From JBDSKH01 sp035495435 (lineage in GTDB: Bacteria > Actinomycetota > Actinomycetes > Actinomycetales > Microbacteriaceae): a DNA stretch of 64,000 nt. Position 1 is the stretch's first letter. Each line of letters starts with the position of its first letter. The stretch spans positions 1 to 64,000 of the forward strand of contig DATJFV010000034.1 of NCBI GenBank assembly GCA_035495435.1, in the 5' to 3' direction. Positions 17,166 to 26,198 of the stretch are shown in pieces. The notes beneath the pieces were generated by a model, which worked only from the letters and a program-made list of their open reading frames with translations, was not told where the DNA came from and did no database searches. The translations under genes and the position numbers were made by a program.

Positions 17166-18467
17166 TCAGCCGACGTTCGGAGGGAGCACGGCCTCGGGCT
17201 GCGGCTGCACGGTGAGCGGTCCGGTCTGCGCGAATTCGTTCAGCAGGGTGAGCTCGCCGTTGATGACGGTCGCGAGCCGGCGGATCCCTTCGCGGATGAA
17301 GTCGGGCGTGGGGTAGCAGAACGACAGCCGGATGGCGTTGCGCCCGCCGCCGTCGGCGAAGAAGGCGGTGCCGGGGGTGTAGGCGACGAGCTCTTTCACG
17401 GCGCGCGGCAGCATCGCTTTCGCGTCGAGGTGGGTCGGCAGGGTCAGCCACACGTAGAAACCGCCCGACGGAACCGTCCAGCTCAGCGACGGCAGGTGTT
17501 CGGCGAGTGCCGCGAGCATCGCGTCGCGGCGCTCGCGATACACGCCCCGGAACACGTCGATCTGCCCACGCCAGTCGGTGGCCGACAGGTATTCCGAGAT
17601 GACGGTCTGCGAGAACGACGACGGCGACAGCACCGCAGCCTCATTCGCCAAGACGAGTTTTTCTCGCACAGCGTGCGGCGCAACCGCCCACCCGACCCGC
17701 AGCCCGGGCGCGAGCGTCTTCGAGAACGTCCCGAGGTACACCACCCCGTCCTCGTCGACCGAGCGCATCGCCTGTGGCGGAGCCTGATCGAAGTACAGAA
17801 GCCCGTACGGGTTGTCCTCGAGCACCAGGATGTCGTTCTCCCGGGCGATCTCGAGCACCTCCATCCGGCGCTGCCACGACAGCGTGACCCCCATCGGGTT
17901 CTGGAACGACGGCACGGTGTACAGCAGCTTGATGGTGCGGCCCTCGGCGCGCACCCGTGCGATCGTCTCGCGCAACGCCTGCGGCACCATGCCATCCGCA
18001 TCCATGGCGGTGTGCACGACCTCCGCCTGGAACGACCGGAAGACCGTCAACGCGGTCACATACGACGGGCCCTCGGCCAGCACCACGTCACCGGGGTCGA
18101 GGAACAGCTTCGCCATCAGTTCGAGAGCGTGCTGCGATCCGGTCGTGACGACCACGTCGTCGACCGATGCCCGGATGCCCTCCAGCGCCATCACATCGAG
18201 GATCTGCTCGCGCAACCGCGGCATCCCCTGCCCCGAGCCGTACTGCAGCGCGACGGCGCCGTGATCGCGCACCGTGCGGTCCACGGCCCCGAGCACCAGC
18301 TCCTGCGGAAGCGCCGACACGTACGGCATGCCCCCGGCGAGCGAGACGACCTCGGGGCGACTGGCGACGGCGAACAGGGCGCGCACCTCGGAGGCGCTGA
18401 GCCCGGCGGTGCGCTGGGCGTAATGCGAATACCACGGGTCGAGGTTGGTGCCCTGCGGCTCGGTCAT
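17166..18467 (-). CDS. PLP-dependent aminotransferase (class I, 2-aminoadipate aminotransferase-like)
   Basis: A 433-aa fold-type I aminotransferase. The PLP lysine is in LGTFSKTLAPGLRVGW, with NPYG and EDNPYGLL motifs before it. It resembles the C-terminal domain of MocR/LysN-like enzymes but has no GntR DNA-binding domain, so it is an enzyme rather than a regulator. The substrate cannot be told from sequence. The start ATG 18467 is supported by TACCCT at 18474-18479, exactly 6 nt upstream: a leaderless promoter pattern repeated through this window. A longer N-terminus would read through the terminator region. Confidence 0.88.
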   Translation of the reverse strand: MTEPQGTNLDPWYSHYAQRTAGLSASEVRALFAVASRPEVVSLAGGMPYVSALPQELVLGAVDRTVRDHGAVALQYGSGQGMPRLREQILDVMALEGIRASVDDVVVTTGSQHALELMAKLFLDPGDVVLAEGPSYVTALTVFRSFQAEVVHTAMDADGMVPQALRETIARVRAEGRTIKLLYTVPSFQNPMGVTLSWQRRMEVLEIARENDILVLEDNPYGLLYFDQAPPQAMRSVDEDGVVYLGTFSKTLAPGLRVGWAVAPHAVREKLVLANEAAVLSPSSFSQTVISEYLSATDWRGQIDVFRGVYRERRDAMLAALAEHLPSLSWTVPSGGFYVWLTLPTHLDAKAMLPRAVKELVAYTPGTAFFADGGGRNAIRLSFCYPTPDFIREGIRRLATVINGELTLLNEFAQTGPLTVQPQPEAVLPPNVG

Positions 18468-18496
18468 CGCACCAGGGTAACGGGGAAAACGACGAA

Positions 18497-18524
18497 GCCC
18501 CCCGCCCCGGACGGGGAAGGGGGC
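18497..18524 (-). terminator. Intrinsic terminator after trxA
   Basis: A GC-rich hairpin (GCCCCC/GGGGGC outer arms and CCCC/GGGG inner arms around GGAC). On the minus strand it is followed by a T-rich stretch. It lies 19 nt beyond the trxA stop and separates trxB-trxA from the leaderless aminotransferase gene. Confidence 0.8.
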
Positions 18525-18542
18525 CACGGATGCCGCGGTGGC

Positions 18543-18866
18543 TCAGGCCAGGAACTCGGCCAGATCCGCCTCGAGTGCGGGCTTGGGCTTGGCGCCGATG
18601 ACGCGCTTGACGACCTGGCCCTTCTCGAACACGAACATCGCCGGGATCGAGGTGATGCCGTACTTCTCGGCGGTCGCGGGGTTGTCGTCGACGTTCAGCT
18701 TGACGATCGAGAGCTTGTCGCTGTTCTCGGCGGCGATGGCGTCGAGGATCGGCGAGACGGCGCGACACGGGCCGCACCACTCGGCCCAGAAGTCGACCAT
18801 GATCGGCTTGTCGTGCTCGAGCACCTCGGTCTGGAAGTCAGCGTCGGTGACGGACTTTGCGGACAT
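18543..18866 (-). CDS. trxA: Thioredoxin
   Basis: A 107-aa thioredoxin with the redox motif WCGPC at residues 30-34 (Cys31, Cys34) in the classic context FWAEWCGPC, and the cis-proline segment ITSIPAM. It reduces protein disulfides in the cytoplasm and is recharged by TrxB, encoded directly upstream. Followed by a strong terminator. Confidence 0.97.
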   Translation of the reverse strand: MSAKSVTDADFQTEVLEHDKPIMVDFWAEWCGPCRAVSPILDAIAAENSDKLSIVKLNVDDNPATAEKYGITSIPAMFVFEKGQVVKRVIGAKPKPALEADLAEFLA

Positions 18867-18887
18867 TGCGTTCCTTCTTTCGGGGAT

Positions 18888-19862
18888 CTAGGCGGATGCG
18901 GTGGCCGGCTCGGCCACGGAAGCGGACGTCGTGTGCGCCTGGGCGTAGGCGGCGAGGTAGTGCTCGGCGTCGAGCGCGGCGACGACGCCCGACCCGGCGG
19001 CCGTGGCCGCCTGCTTGTAGGTGGGGTCGATGACATCGCCCGCGGCGAAGACACCGGGAAGGCTGGTCTGGGAGGACCGGCCCTGCACGGCGATGGTGCC
19101 CTCCGGCGTCAGGTCGAGCTGGCCGTGCACCAGGTGCGTGCGCGGGTCGGATCCGATCGCCACGAACATGCCCGACACATCGAGCGTGGTCTCGCTGCCG
19201 TCGACGGTGGAGACCAGTCCGATGCCGGTGACCTTCTCGTCGCCGTAGATGTGCGCGACTTCGCTGTTCCAGACGAACTCGATCTTGGGGTCGGCCTTCG
19301 CGCGATCCTGCATCGCCGCGGAGGCGCGCAGGCTGTCGCGGCGGTGCACGAGGTACACCTTGTCGGCGAACCGGGTGAGGAAGGTCGCTTCCTCGACGGC
19401 CGAGTCGCCGCCGCCGACGACGGCGACCTTCTTCTGCTTGAAGAACGCACCGTCGCAGGTGGCGCACCACGACACCCCGTAGCCCGAGAGGCGCGTTTCG
19501 TCCTCGAGTCCGAGCTTGCGGTAGGCCGAACCGGTCGCGTAGATGACGGTCAGCGCCTCGTGCACCTCACCGCTGCCCAGGGTGACGCGTTTCACGTCGC
19601 CGTCGAGCTCGAGCTTGGTCACGTCGTCGTAGACGATCTCGGTGCCGAACCGCTCGGCCTGCTCCTGCATCTTCATCATCAGGTCGGGCCCCATGATGCC
19701 CTCGGGGAACCCGGGGAAGTTCTCGACCTCGGTCGTCTTCATGAGCTCGCCGCCGAATTCGACCGAACTGGCGATGAGCAGCGGCTGCAGGTTGGCACGG
19801 GCGGCGTAGATCGCGGCGGTATAGCCCGCCGGCCCCGACCCGACGATGATCACCTGTCGCAT
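18888..19862 (-). CDS. trxB: Thioredoxin-disulfide reductase
   Basis: A 324-aa FAD/NADPH flavoenzyme that reduces thioredoxin. The FAD site GSGPAGYTAA is at 8-17, the redox-active CATC at 133-136, and the NADPH site VVGGGDSAVEEA near 155. I place the start at ATG 19862 because GAAGGAG lies 7 nt upstream; an earlier in-frame start would add seven non-conserved residues. Forms an operon with trxA 21 nt downstream. Confidence 0.96.
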   Translation of the reverse strand: MRQVIIVGSGPAGYTAAIYAARANLQPLLIASSVEFGGELMKTTEVENFPGFPEGIMGPDLMMKMQEQAERFGTEIVYDDVTKLELDGDVKRVTLGSGEVHEALTVIYATGSAYRKLGLEDETRLSGYGVSWCATCDGAFFKQKKVAVVGGGDSAVEEATFLTRFADKVYLVHRRDSLRASAAMQDRAKADPKIEFVWNSEVAHIYGDEKVTGIGLVSTVDGSETTLDVSGMFVAIGSDPRTHLVHGQLDLTPEGTIAVQGRSSQTSLPGVFAAGDVIDPTYKQAATAAGSGVVAALDAEHYLAAYAQAHTTSASVAEPATASA

Positions 19863-19900
19863 GCCGACTCCTTCTGTTGTCACATCTACATCAACACATG

Positions 19901-21574
19901 CTAGGCGTCGGTTGTTCCCGCACCCCGGCCTGTCAGCCGACGCACGAGCGCGCCGATCTCACGTACTTCGGAGACGCGGGCCAGAGCGAGGGCTCCGAGA
20001 TACACCGCGACGGTCACCGCCCCGATCAGGATCACCGAGATAGCGCCCGACACCGTGTCCGACACGGCGAAGCCGCCGCCATCGCCGGGCAGGCCGCCCA
20101 GCAGGTACAGGATGCCGACGCCGGCCGCCGCTGCGGGCACGGTCGCGAGCAGATAGGCCCCGAATCTCGTGGCCACCGTGCGGCCCCCGACGCCGCCGAG
20201 GCGGCGCCGCAGCAGCACCGCCGCGACGACGGCCTGGGCGGTGCCGGCCAGCGAGGTGACGAGCGCGATCCCCGCGGCGACGTACGGACCGGGAGCCAGC
20301 ACCGCAACGGTGAGCGCACCGGCCACGAACAGCACCGACTGCACGAGCTGGAACAGGAACGGTGTGCGGGTGTCGCCCAGCGCGTAGTAGGCGCGCTGCA
20401 TCAGGAACACCATGCTGAACGGAACGAGCCCCACCAGGAAGGAGAGCAGTACGAGTCCGATGCCGACGACCTCGCGCGGTGCGTTGGAGAAGACGGCGGC
20501 GAAGGGGAGCGCCGCGGCGGCGAGCGCGGCCGCCGACCCGGTGACCAGCATCCCGATCGTGCGCATCGATGCGGAGAGGTCGGCGCGTACGGCCGCGAGG
20601 TCGCCGTCGCGGGCATGCCCGCTCATCCGCGTGAAGTAGGGCGTCGCGATGGAGACCGCGATGATCGAGTGCGGCAGCATGAAGATCAGCCACGCGATGG
20701 TCAGCACGGCCACCGAGGCGTCCTCGGCGCCGGCGGTGAAGGCCACCTTGCTCTGCACGATGCCGGCCAGCTGCACCACGACGATCATCGCGAAGGTCCA
20801 CCCGGCCGCCGTGACGGTGTCGCCGAGCCCCACCCCTCGCCAGCGGAAGTCGGGCCGGAACCCCAGCCCGGTGCGGCGCCAGAACACCAGCAGGATGAGC
20901 GCCTGCGCGACGATGCCGAGCGTGGTTCCACCGGCCAGCAGCGCAACCTGCGGCGGCGTCCAGCTCGCCGGATCCTGGTGGGCCGGGTCGACCTGGAACA
21001 GCGCCGCGAAGATCAGCAGCGTGATGATGCGCACCACGTTGTTGAGCGCCGGCGCCCAGGTGAAGGGGCCGAAGACGCCGCGGGCGTTCAGCACCTCGCC
21101 CAGCAGCGAGTAGATCGCGTAGAAGAAGATCTGCGGCAGGCACCAGTACGCGAACGCGATCGCCAGCGCCCGGCCGCCGCCGAGTGCGCTGTCGGGGGAC
21201 GACGCGTCGAGCGTGTACAGGTCGACCAGCAGCGGCGCGCAGAGCGTCGCGATCCCGGTCGCGACGAAGAACACGACGACGCCGAGGGTGACGATCCGGT
21301 TGACGAACGCCTGGCCGCCGTCGGCGTGCAGGCCGGCGCGCACGATCTGCGGAACCAGCACCGCGCTGAGGACGCCGGCGGCGACGATCGCGTAGATGTT
21401 GTTGGGCAGCTGGTTGGCCAGTGCGAACGCGTTGGCTCCGGGGTTCTGGGGGCCGATCGCCCAGGCCAGCACGGCGGCGCTGACGAAGCCCAGGACGCGC
21501 GACACGAGCGTCCCGGCGGCCAGGGTGGCACTGGCGCGGGTCAGCGAGCCCTCGGCGGGGGCCGCCTGCGTCAC
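19901..21574 (-). CDS. murJ: Lipid II flippase MurJ (MviN family)
   Basis: A 557-aa polytopic protein with about 14 hydrophobic segments, beginning with ASATLAAGTLVSRVLGF, the conserved first helix of MviN/MurJ proteins. It translocates lipid II across the membrane for peptidoglycan synthesis. The GTG start at 21574 overlaps the stop of the upstream DUF6049 gene (GTGA), a pairing common in Actinobacteria. It lacks the C-terminal pseudokinase domain of mycobacterial MviN. Confidence 0.92.
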   Translation of the reverse strand: MTQAAPAEGSLTRASATLAAGTLVSRVLGFVSAAVLAWAIGPQNPGANAFALANQLPNNIYAIVAAGVLSAVLVPQIVRAGLHADGGQAFVNRIVTLGVVVFFVATGIATLCAPLLVDLYTLDASSPDSALGGGRALAIAFAYWCLPQIFFYAIYSLLGEVLNARGVFGPFTWAPALNNVVRIITLLIFAALFQVDPAHQDPASWTPPQVALLAGGTTLGIVAQALILLVFWRRTGLGFRPDFRWRGVGLGDTVTAAGWTFAMIVVVQLAGIVQSKVAFTAGAEDASVAVLTIAWLIFMLPHSIIAVSIATPYFTRMSGHARDGDLAAVRADLSASMRTIGMLVTGSAAALAAAALPFAAVFSNAPREVVGIGLVLLSFLVGLVPFSMVFLMQRAYYALGDTRTPFLFQLVQSVLFVAGALTVAVLAPGPYVAAGIALVTSLAGTAQAVVAAVLLRRRLGGVGGRTVATRFGAYLLATVPAAAAGVGILYLLGGLPGDGGGFAVSDTVSGAISVILIGAVTVAVYLGALALARVSEVREIGALVRRLTGRGAGTTDA

Positions 21575-23247
21575 CCGCCGGCTCCGGCCCGCTCGCGTCG
21601 GCGGCGGAGGAACGCCCGCACGATTCCGGCGCCGAACACCAGCACCACGAGGGCGCCGACGATCAGGGTGCCCGCGGTCTCCCATCCGGCCTGCAGGATC
21701 ACGTTGAGGAACCGGGGCGCGCCGAGCGTGTCACCTGTGGAGGACAGCAGGCGCGCGCGCACGGTGACTTCGCCGTTGGTGATCGAGGTCACCGGGATCG
21801 TGGCGTTCGCCGTCGAATCCGGTTCGATGGTGACTTCGACGCGTCGGTCGTCGACGTGCAGCAGCGGCCGCAGCGGCCGCACGTCCACGTAGACCGTCAC
21901 CGCGACGGGCAGCGCGTTGCTCAGCCGCAGGCGCAGGCTCGACACGTCCGACAGCACCAGCTGATCACTGCTCTCGGCGAGCTGCACCGCGTCGAGGGTC
22001 TTGCGCGCCGCCGCGATCTCAGACGCGGTGGCGGTGGCCCACCCGGCGGCGTCCACCCGCCAGCCCACGGCGGAGAGGCCGAGAAGCGCCAGGCGTCGCG
22101 GCTGGGTGATGACACCGGCGTCCTCGGCGATGCGCAGATACCGCGCCTCATCGGATGCCGCGCTCGCCAGCTGCGTGAGGGTCGCGGTGCGCTTGGCGTC
22201 GGCGTCGTCGTCGGCGGGCGCGAGTTTCGCGGAGGCCGCCGTCGTCGCGAGCACATCGCTCAGCGACACCAGTGTCGAGGCGCTCTGCGCGGCGATGGTG
22301 CCCAGCACGGAGTTCAACCGCGTGGTGCCGAACGGCCAGCGGCGATCGAGGGTGGCGATCAGGGTGCGGCCGGGCGCAGTGCGTTGGGCTTCGCGGAGTT
22401 CGGCCTCGAGCGCGCCGGCCGCCGATGCGTATCCGGCGTCGGTCTGTGCGTACACGGCGTCGCGCACCGCGGAGCTGACCTCGTCGTCGACGACCAGCCC
22501 GTCGATGTCGCCCAGGTCGACGTGCGCTGTCGAAACCGTCGAGGTGTTCCCCTCCGACAGCAGCACGTCCTCGTAACCGAGAGCGGGCAGGCCCGCGAGG
22601 CCGTCCTTCGTCACCGACCCCTCGGCGGGCCAGGCGATCGCCGGCAGGGTTGTCGGCCAGGCCAGCAGGGCGGCGGTGTCGGGCAGCGGTGGCTTCTCGC
22701 CGGGGACATCGGTCGGCACAGGCTCGGGGGTCGACGGGGTGGCGCTCGAGGTGGGGGCGGGGGTCGCGGCCGGCCCGAAGGCGTCGGGGTCGAGGGTGAA
22801 CCCGAAGCCGAGCGGCGTGAAGTCGTCGCCGATTCCGGCGGCGGCCGCCAGCGCGGGGTCGGCGTCGGCGTACCCCAGCAGGAAGATCTCGTTCGACACC
22901 ATGCGCAGCCGCGCGAGGAAGCTGAGCGCGGAGTCGGGTGCGCCCGACCCCAGCACGCGGATCGACGCGGGGATCATCGGATCCAGCCCGATCGCAGCGC
23001 GCGTGCCGGCCACGGCATCCAGCTGCCGGTCGAGCAGGCCGCCGTCGCGGGTGTACGTCGCCAGGGTCTCGGCGTCCAGCAGGCCCGAGGTGGTCGGCGG
23101 AACGGTCAACGGCACGACGACGGCGACCGAGACCGGTCCGCTGCCGGCGGCTTCAGCGGCCGTCGAGGCGATGGCGGATGCCGGGGTCGCCACCGCGAGC
23201 GCGCCCGCCAGCAGGACGGCCGCAACTGCGTACCGGGATCGCGTCAT
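21571..23247 (-). CDS. DUF6049 family secreted, membrane-anchored protein
   Basis: A roughly 558-aa protein with an N-terminal signal peptide (MTRSRYAVAAVLLAGALAVA, then an AxA site), a long extracellular alpha/beta region, a beta-rich domain near the C-terminus and a final transmembrane helix (about 520-545) followed by RRRRERAG on the inside. This architecture fits the actinobacterial DUF6049 family next to murJ. Its function is unknown; the coupling to murJ suggests a role in cell-wall assembly. ATG 23274 would add nine residues and lies inside an inverted repeat. Confidence 0.8.
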   Translation of the reverse strand: MTRSRYAVAAVLLAGALAVATPASAIASTAAEAAGSGPVSVAVVVPLTVPPTTSGLLDAETLATYTRDGGLLDRQLDAVAGTRAAIGLDPMIPASIRVLGSGAPDSALSFLARLRMVSNEIFLLGYADADPALAAAAGIGDDFTPLGFGFTLDPDAFGPAATPAPTSSATPSTPEPVPTDVPGEKPPLPDTAALLAWPTTLPAIAWPAEGSVTKDGLAGLPALGYEDVLLSEGNTSTVSTAHVDLGDIDGLVVDDEVSSAVRDAVYAQTDAGYASAAGALEAELREAQRTAPGRTLIATLDRRWPFGTTRLNSVLGTIAAQSASTLVSLSDVLATTAASAKLAPADDDADAKRTATLTQLASAASDEARYLRIAEDAGVITQPRRLALLGLSAVGWRVDAAGWATATASEIAAARKTLDAVQLAESSDQLVLSDVSSLRLRLSNALPVAVTVYVDVRPLRPLLHVDDRRVEVTIEPDSTANATIPVTSITNGEVTVRARLLSSTGDTLGAPRFLNVILQAGWETAGTLIVGALVVLVFGAGIVRAFLRRRRERAGAGG

Positions 23248-23267
23248 CGGCACGGGCGCACGCCCGA

Positions 23268-23290
23268 GTTCCATGCCGCCGACATGGAAC
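23268..23290. promoter_or_regulatory. Inverted repeat between divergent DUF6049 and cca genes
   Basis: GTTCCATG and CATGGAAC are perfect 8-bp arms separated by 7 nt in the 78-nt divergent spacer. The symmetry and position suggest an operator, but no regulator is identified. One arm contains the alternative ATG of the DUF6049 gene. Confidence 0.4.
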
Positions 23291-23325
23291 CCGAGTTTAG
23301 ACCGCGTGCATGACAGGGTGGTTCC

Positions 23326-24747
23326 ATGGAGAGCGTCGCGGCGGCACTGGATCGCCTGCAGCAGCTGGCCGAACAGCCGGCGGTCGCGGCGCTCGCCGCC
23401 CGCTTCGCGGAGGCCGGCCACGAGCTGGCCCTGGTGGGTGGCCCGGTGCGCGACGCCTTCCTCGGCCGTCCGGTCACCGATCTCGACCTCACCACCGACG
23501 CCACCCCCGACCGCATCCTCGAGATCGTCGCCTCGGTGGCCGACGCGCACTGGGACATCGGGCGCGAGTTCGGCACCATCGGCGCCAGGGTCGGCGCCGA
23601 GACGGTCGAGATCACCACGTACCGCAGCGACGCCTACGACGGAGCGACCCGCAAACCGGTCGTCGCCTTCGGCACCCGCCTCGAGGATGACCTCACGCGT
23701 CGCGACTTCACCGTCAATGCGATGGCGCTGCGCCTGCCCGAGCGGGTGCTCGTCGATCCGACCGGCGGCGTCGAGGACCTGCTCGCGCGTCGGCTGCGCA
23801 CCCCCGGCGCCCCGGAGGTGTCGTTCGGCGACGACCCGCTGCGCATGATGCGCGCAGCCCGGTTCACCGCGCAGCTCGGCTTCCGGCTCGACGATGACGC
23901 GTTGGCGGCGGCGGTGCGCCTGGCGCCGACGATCGGCATCGTCTCGCGCGAGCGGGTCGGTGAGGAGCTCGCGAAGCTGGTGCTCGCGCCGGGGGCGTCC
24001 GCGGGGATCCGGGTGCTGGTCGACAGCGGCATCGCTGAGCAGGTGCTGCCCGAGATCCCGGCGTTGCGGCTCGAGATCGATGAGCACGCCCGCCACAAGG
24101 ACGTCTACGAGCACAGCCTCACCGCGCTCGACCGCGCCATCGCCCTCGAGGCGGAGCGCGGACATCCGCCGACCCTGGTGCTGCGCCTCGCGGTGCTGCT
24201 GCACGACATCGGCAAGCCCGCCACCCGCCGCATCGAGCCCGGTGGCGCGGTGACCTTCCACCACCACGACGTGCTGGGCGGCAAGCTGGCGGCGAAGCGT
24301 CTGCGCGAGCTGCGGTTCGACAACGACACGGTCAAGGCGGTCGCCGAGCTGATCCGGTTGCACCTGCGCTTCTTCGGGTATTCCGAGGGTCGGTGGACCG
24401 ACGCGGCGGTGCGCCGCTACGTGCGCGACGCGGGCGGCCTGCTCGAGTGGCTCCACATCCTGTCGCGGGCGGATGTCACCACCCGCAACCAGCGCAAGGC
24501 GGCGGCGCTCGCGGCGGCCTACGACGACCTGGAGGAGCGCATCGCGATCCTCGCCGAGGAGGAGGAGCTGGCGGCCCTGCGCCCCGACCTCGACGGCGAG
24601 CAGATCATGGCGGTGCTGGGGGTGAAGCCCGGCCCGGAGGTGGGCGAGGCGTACCGGTTCCTCATGGAGCTGCGGCTCGACGAGGGGGAGCTCGGCTACG
24701 ACATCGCGCGCGACCGGCTGCTGGCGTGGTGGGCGGATCGCGGCTAG
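23326..24747 (+). CDS. cca: CCA-adding tRNA nucleotidyltransferase
   Basis: A 473-aa class II nucleotidyltransferase that adds or repairs the 3' CCA of tRNAs. The head domain has GGPVRDAFLGR (about 38-48) and the catalytic DLDLTTDA. An ERRF-like stretch follows, then an HD domain (LLHDIGKPATR, about 285). The HD extension marks the bacterial long form. AGGGTGG precedes the ATG. It diverges from DUF6049-murJ, the arrangement seen in many Actinobacteria. Confidence 0.93.
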   Translation: MESVAAALDRLQQLAEQPAVAALAARFAEAGHELALVGGPVRDAFLGRPVTDLDLTTDATPDRILEIVASVADAHWDIGREFGTIGARVGAETVEITTYRSDAYDGATRKPVVAFGTRLEDDLTRRDFTVNAMALRLPERVLVDPTGGVEDLLARRLRTPGAPEVSFGDDPLRMMRAARFTAQLGFRLDDDALAAAVRLAPTIGIVSRERVGEELAKLVLAPGASAGIRVLVDSGIAEQVLPEIPALRLEIDEHARHKDVYEHSLTALDRAIALEAERGHPPTLVLRLAVLLHDIGKPATRRIEPGGAVTFHHHDVLGGKLAAKRLRELRFDNDTVKAVAELIRLHLRFFGYSEGRWTDAAVRRYVRDAGGLLEWLHILSRADVTTRNQRKAAALAAAYDDLEERIAILAEEEELAALRPDLDGEQIMAVLGVKPGPEVGEAYRFLMELRLDEGELGYDIARDRLLAWWADRG

Positions 24748-24771
24748 TCGCGGGCCGCAGCGCACATCACC

Positions 24772-24777
24772 TATACT
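24772..24777 (+). promoter_or_regulatory. -10 element of the rpsF operon
   Basis: TATACT lies about 87 nt before the rpsF start, leaving a leader of roughly 80 nt. No clear -35 hexamer is visible 16-18 nt upstream, which is common in this group. Confidence 0.5.
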
Positions 24778-24814
24778 CGACAGGTTGCCCGCAAGGGCAC
24801 GTCACTACCCTCCT

Positions 24815-24837
24815 GCTGCCGGAACAGGTCCGGCAGC
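24815..24837 (+). promoter_or_regulatory. Stem-loop in the rpsF leader, candidate S6:S18 autoregulatory RNA
   Basis: GCTGCCGGA and TCCGGCAGC give a perfect 9-bp stem with an ACAGG loop, ending 26 nt before the rpsF ATG. In many bacteria the S6-S18 complex binds a leader hairpin to repress its own operon, and this hairpin is in the right place. No T-run follows, so it is not a terminator. The specific assignment is inference. Confidence 0.45.
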
Positions 24838-24863
24838 CGTTCTAGACCAGAGGAGGTGGGTTT

Positions 24864-25397
24864 ATGACGCACCAGTACGAATTGATGGTGATCCTCGATC
24901 CCGAGATCGATGAGCGCACCGTCGCCCCGAGCCTGGACAAGTTCCTCAACGTGATCCGCAACGACGGAGGCACGATCGACAACGTCGATATCTGGGGACG
25001 CCGTCGTCTGGCCTACGAGATCCAGAAGAAGTCCGAGGGCATCTACGCCGTCGTCAACTTCACGGCGAACTCGGCGGCCACGATCGAGCTCGACCGTCAG
25101 CTGAAGCTGTCCGAGGCCGTGCTGCGCACCAAGGTGCTGCGCGCCGAGGAGGCGAAGGCCCGCGCCATCACGGTGAAGGCGGAAGACGACAAGCGCGCAG
25201 CCCGCAAGGCCGCCGCAGCCGCCAAGAACCCGAAGGTCGCTGAGGTTCCCGCCGACGCGCCGAAGGCGGACGCAGCCAAGGCTGAAGCGCCGAAGGCTGA
25301 AGCGCCGAAGGCCGACGCACCGAAGGCGAAGGCCGCCAAGCCGGCCGCCGAGGCGCCCGCGGCCGATGCCGCCGCCGACAGCACCGACGAGGCCTAG
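24864..25397 (+). CDS. rpsF: Ribosomal protein bS6
   Basis: A 177-aa S6. The first 100 residues form the conserved domain (HQYELMVILDPEIDER, WGRRRLAYEIQKK). Residues about 115-177 are an Ala/Lys/Pro/Glu extension with repeated APKADA/EAPKA units, much longer than the roughly 96-aa actinobacterial norm. The extension is low complexity and probably disordered. Strong AGAGGAGG Shine-Dalgarno. First gene of rpsF-ssb-rpsR-rplI. Confidence 0.95.
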   Translation: MTHQYELMVILDPEIDERTVAPSLDKFLNVIRNDGGTIDNVDIWGRRRLAYEIQKKSEGIYAVVNFTANSAATIELDRQLKLSEAVLRTKVLRAEEAKARAITVKAEDDKRAARKAAAAAKNPKVAEVPADAPKADAAKAEAPKAEAPKADAPKAKAAKPAAEAPAADAAADSTDEA

Positions 25398-25400
25398 GTC

Positions 25401-25901
25401 ATGGCCGGCGAGACCATCATCACCGTCGTGGGAAACCTGACGGCCGACCCCGAGCTGCGCTACACGCAGAACGGGCTGGCCGTGGCGAACTTCACGATCG
25501 CCTCCACCCCGCGCACCTTCGACCGCCAGGCCAACGACTGGAAGGACGGCGACGCGCTGTTCCTCCGCGCGTCCTGCTGGCGCGAGTTCGCCGAGCACGT
25601 CGCCGGGTCGCTGACGAAGGGGTCCCGCGTCATCGCGACCGGGCGCCTGAAGCAGCGCTCGTACGAGACGAAGGAGGGCGAGAAGCGCACCGCAATCGAG
25701 CTCGAGGTCGACGAGATCGGCCCGAGCCTGCGGTACGCGACCGCGCAGGTCACCCGTGCATCGGGCGGCGGCGCGTCGGGCGGCGGCGGTCGCCCGCAGA
25801 GCGCGGTGGCCGACGAGCCGTGGGGCGCCGGCCCCGCCGCGGGCGGCGCTGACGACGTGTGGAACACGCCGGGCAGCTACAACGACGAAACCCCTTTCTA
25901 A
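25401..25901 (+). CDS. ssb: Single-stranded DNA-binding protein
   Basis: A 166-aa SSB with an N-terminal OB fold (about 1-110, including VVGNLTADPELRYTQNG and RASCWREFAEHV), a Gly/Ser-rich linker and an acidic tail ending in DETPF, the variant of the DDIPF tip that docks repair and replication partners. It lies 3 nt after rpsF, the standard arrangement. Confidence 0.96.
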   Translation: MAGETIITVVGNLTADPELRYTQNGLAVANFTIASTPRTFDRQANDWKDGDALFLRASCWREFAEHVAGSLTKGSRVIATGRLKQRSYETKEGEKRTAIELEVDEIGPSLRYATAQVTRASGGGASGGGGRPQSAVADEPWGAGPAAGGADDVWNTPGSYNDETPF

Positions 25902-25920
25902 CTTCTAAGGACACATAGCC

Positions 25921-26187
25921 ATGGCAGGAAAGAGCAGCGGCGGCGGAGACCGCCGCAAGCGGACCAGCGCGAAGGGCGGCAAGAACGCCGCCCCGGCGAA
26001 GTCCGTCCGGGTCGGCATCATCGACTACAAGGACGTGGCGACGCTGCGCAAGTTCATCTCGGAGCGCGGCAAGATCCGCGCCCGTCGCATCACCGGTGTT
26101 TCGGTGCAGGAGCAGAAGCTCATCGCGCTCGCGGTCAAGAACGCGCGCGAGATGGCACTGCTTCCGTACGCGGGCTCGGGCCGATAG
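25921..26187 (+). CDS. rpsR: Ribosomal protein bS18
   Basis: An 88-aa basic S18 with the conserved segment IDYKDVATLRKFISERGKI. The N-terminal 30 residues are rich in Gly, Lys and Arg. No cysteines, so this is the zinc-independent form. Encoded between ssb and rplI; S18 forms a heterodimer with S6 on the 30S platform. Confidence 0.97.
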   Translation: MAGKSSGGGDRRKRTSAKGGKNAAPAKSVRVGIIDYKDVATLRKFISERGKIRARRITGVSVQEQKLIALAVKNAREMALLPYAGSGR

Positions 26188-26198
26188 GGGGCCGCGGA

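Noticed and set aside
16632..19904. A 1090-codon open frame on the + strand
   Set aside because: It runs antisense to ddl, the aminotransferase, trxA and trxB, all of which have full catalytic motifs.
23248..24765. In-frame extension of the DUF6049 gene to about 1064 residues
   Set aside because: The extra N-terminal part is antisense to cca, which carries the nucleotidyltransferase and HD motifs. The signal peptide at 23247 marks the true start.
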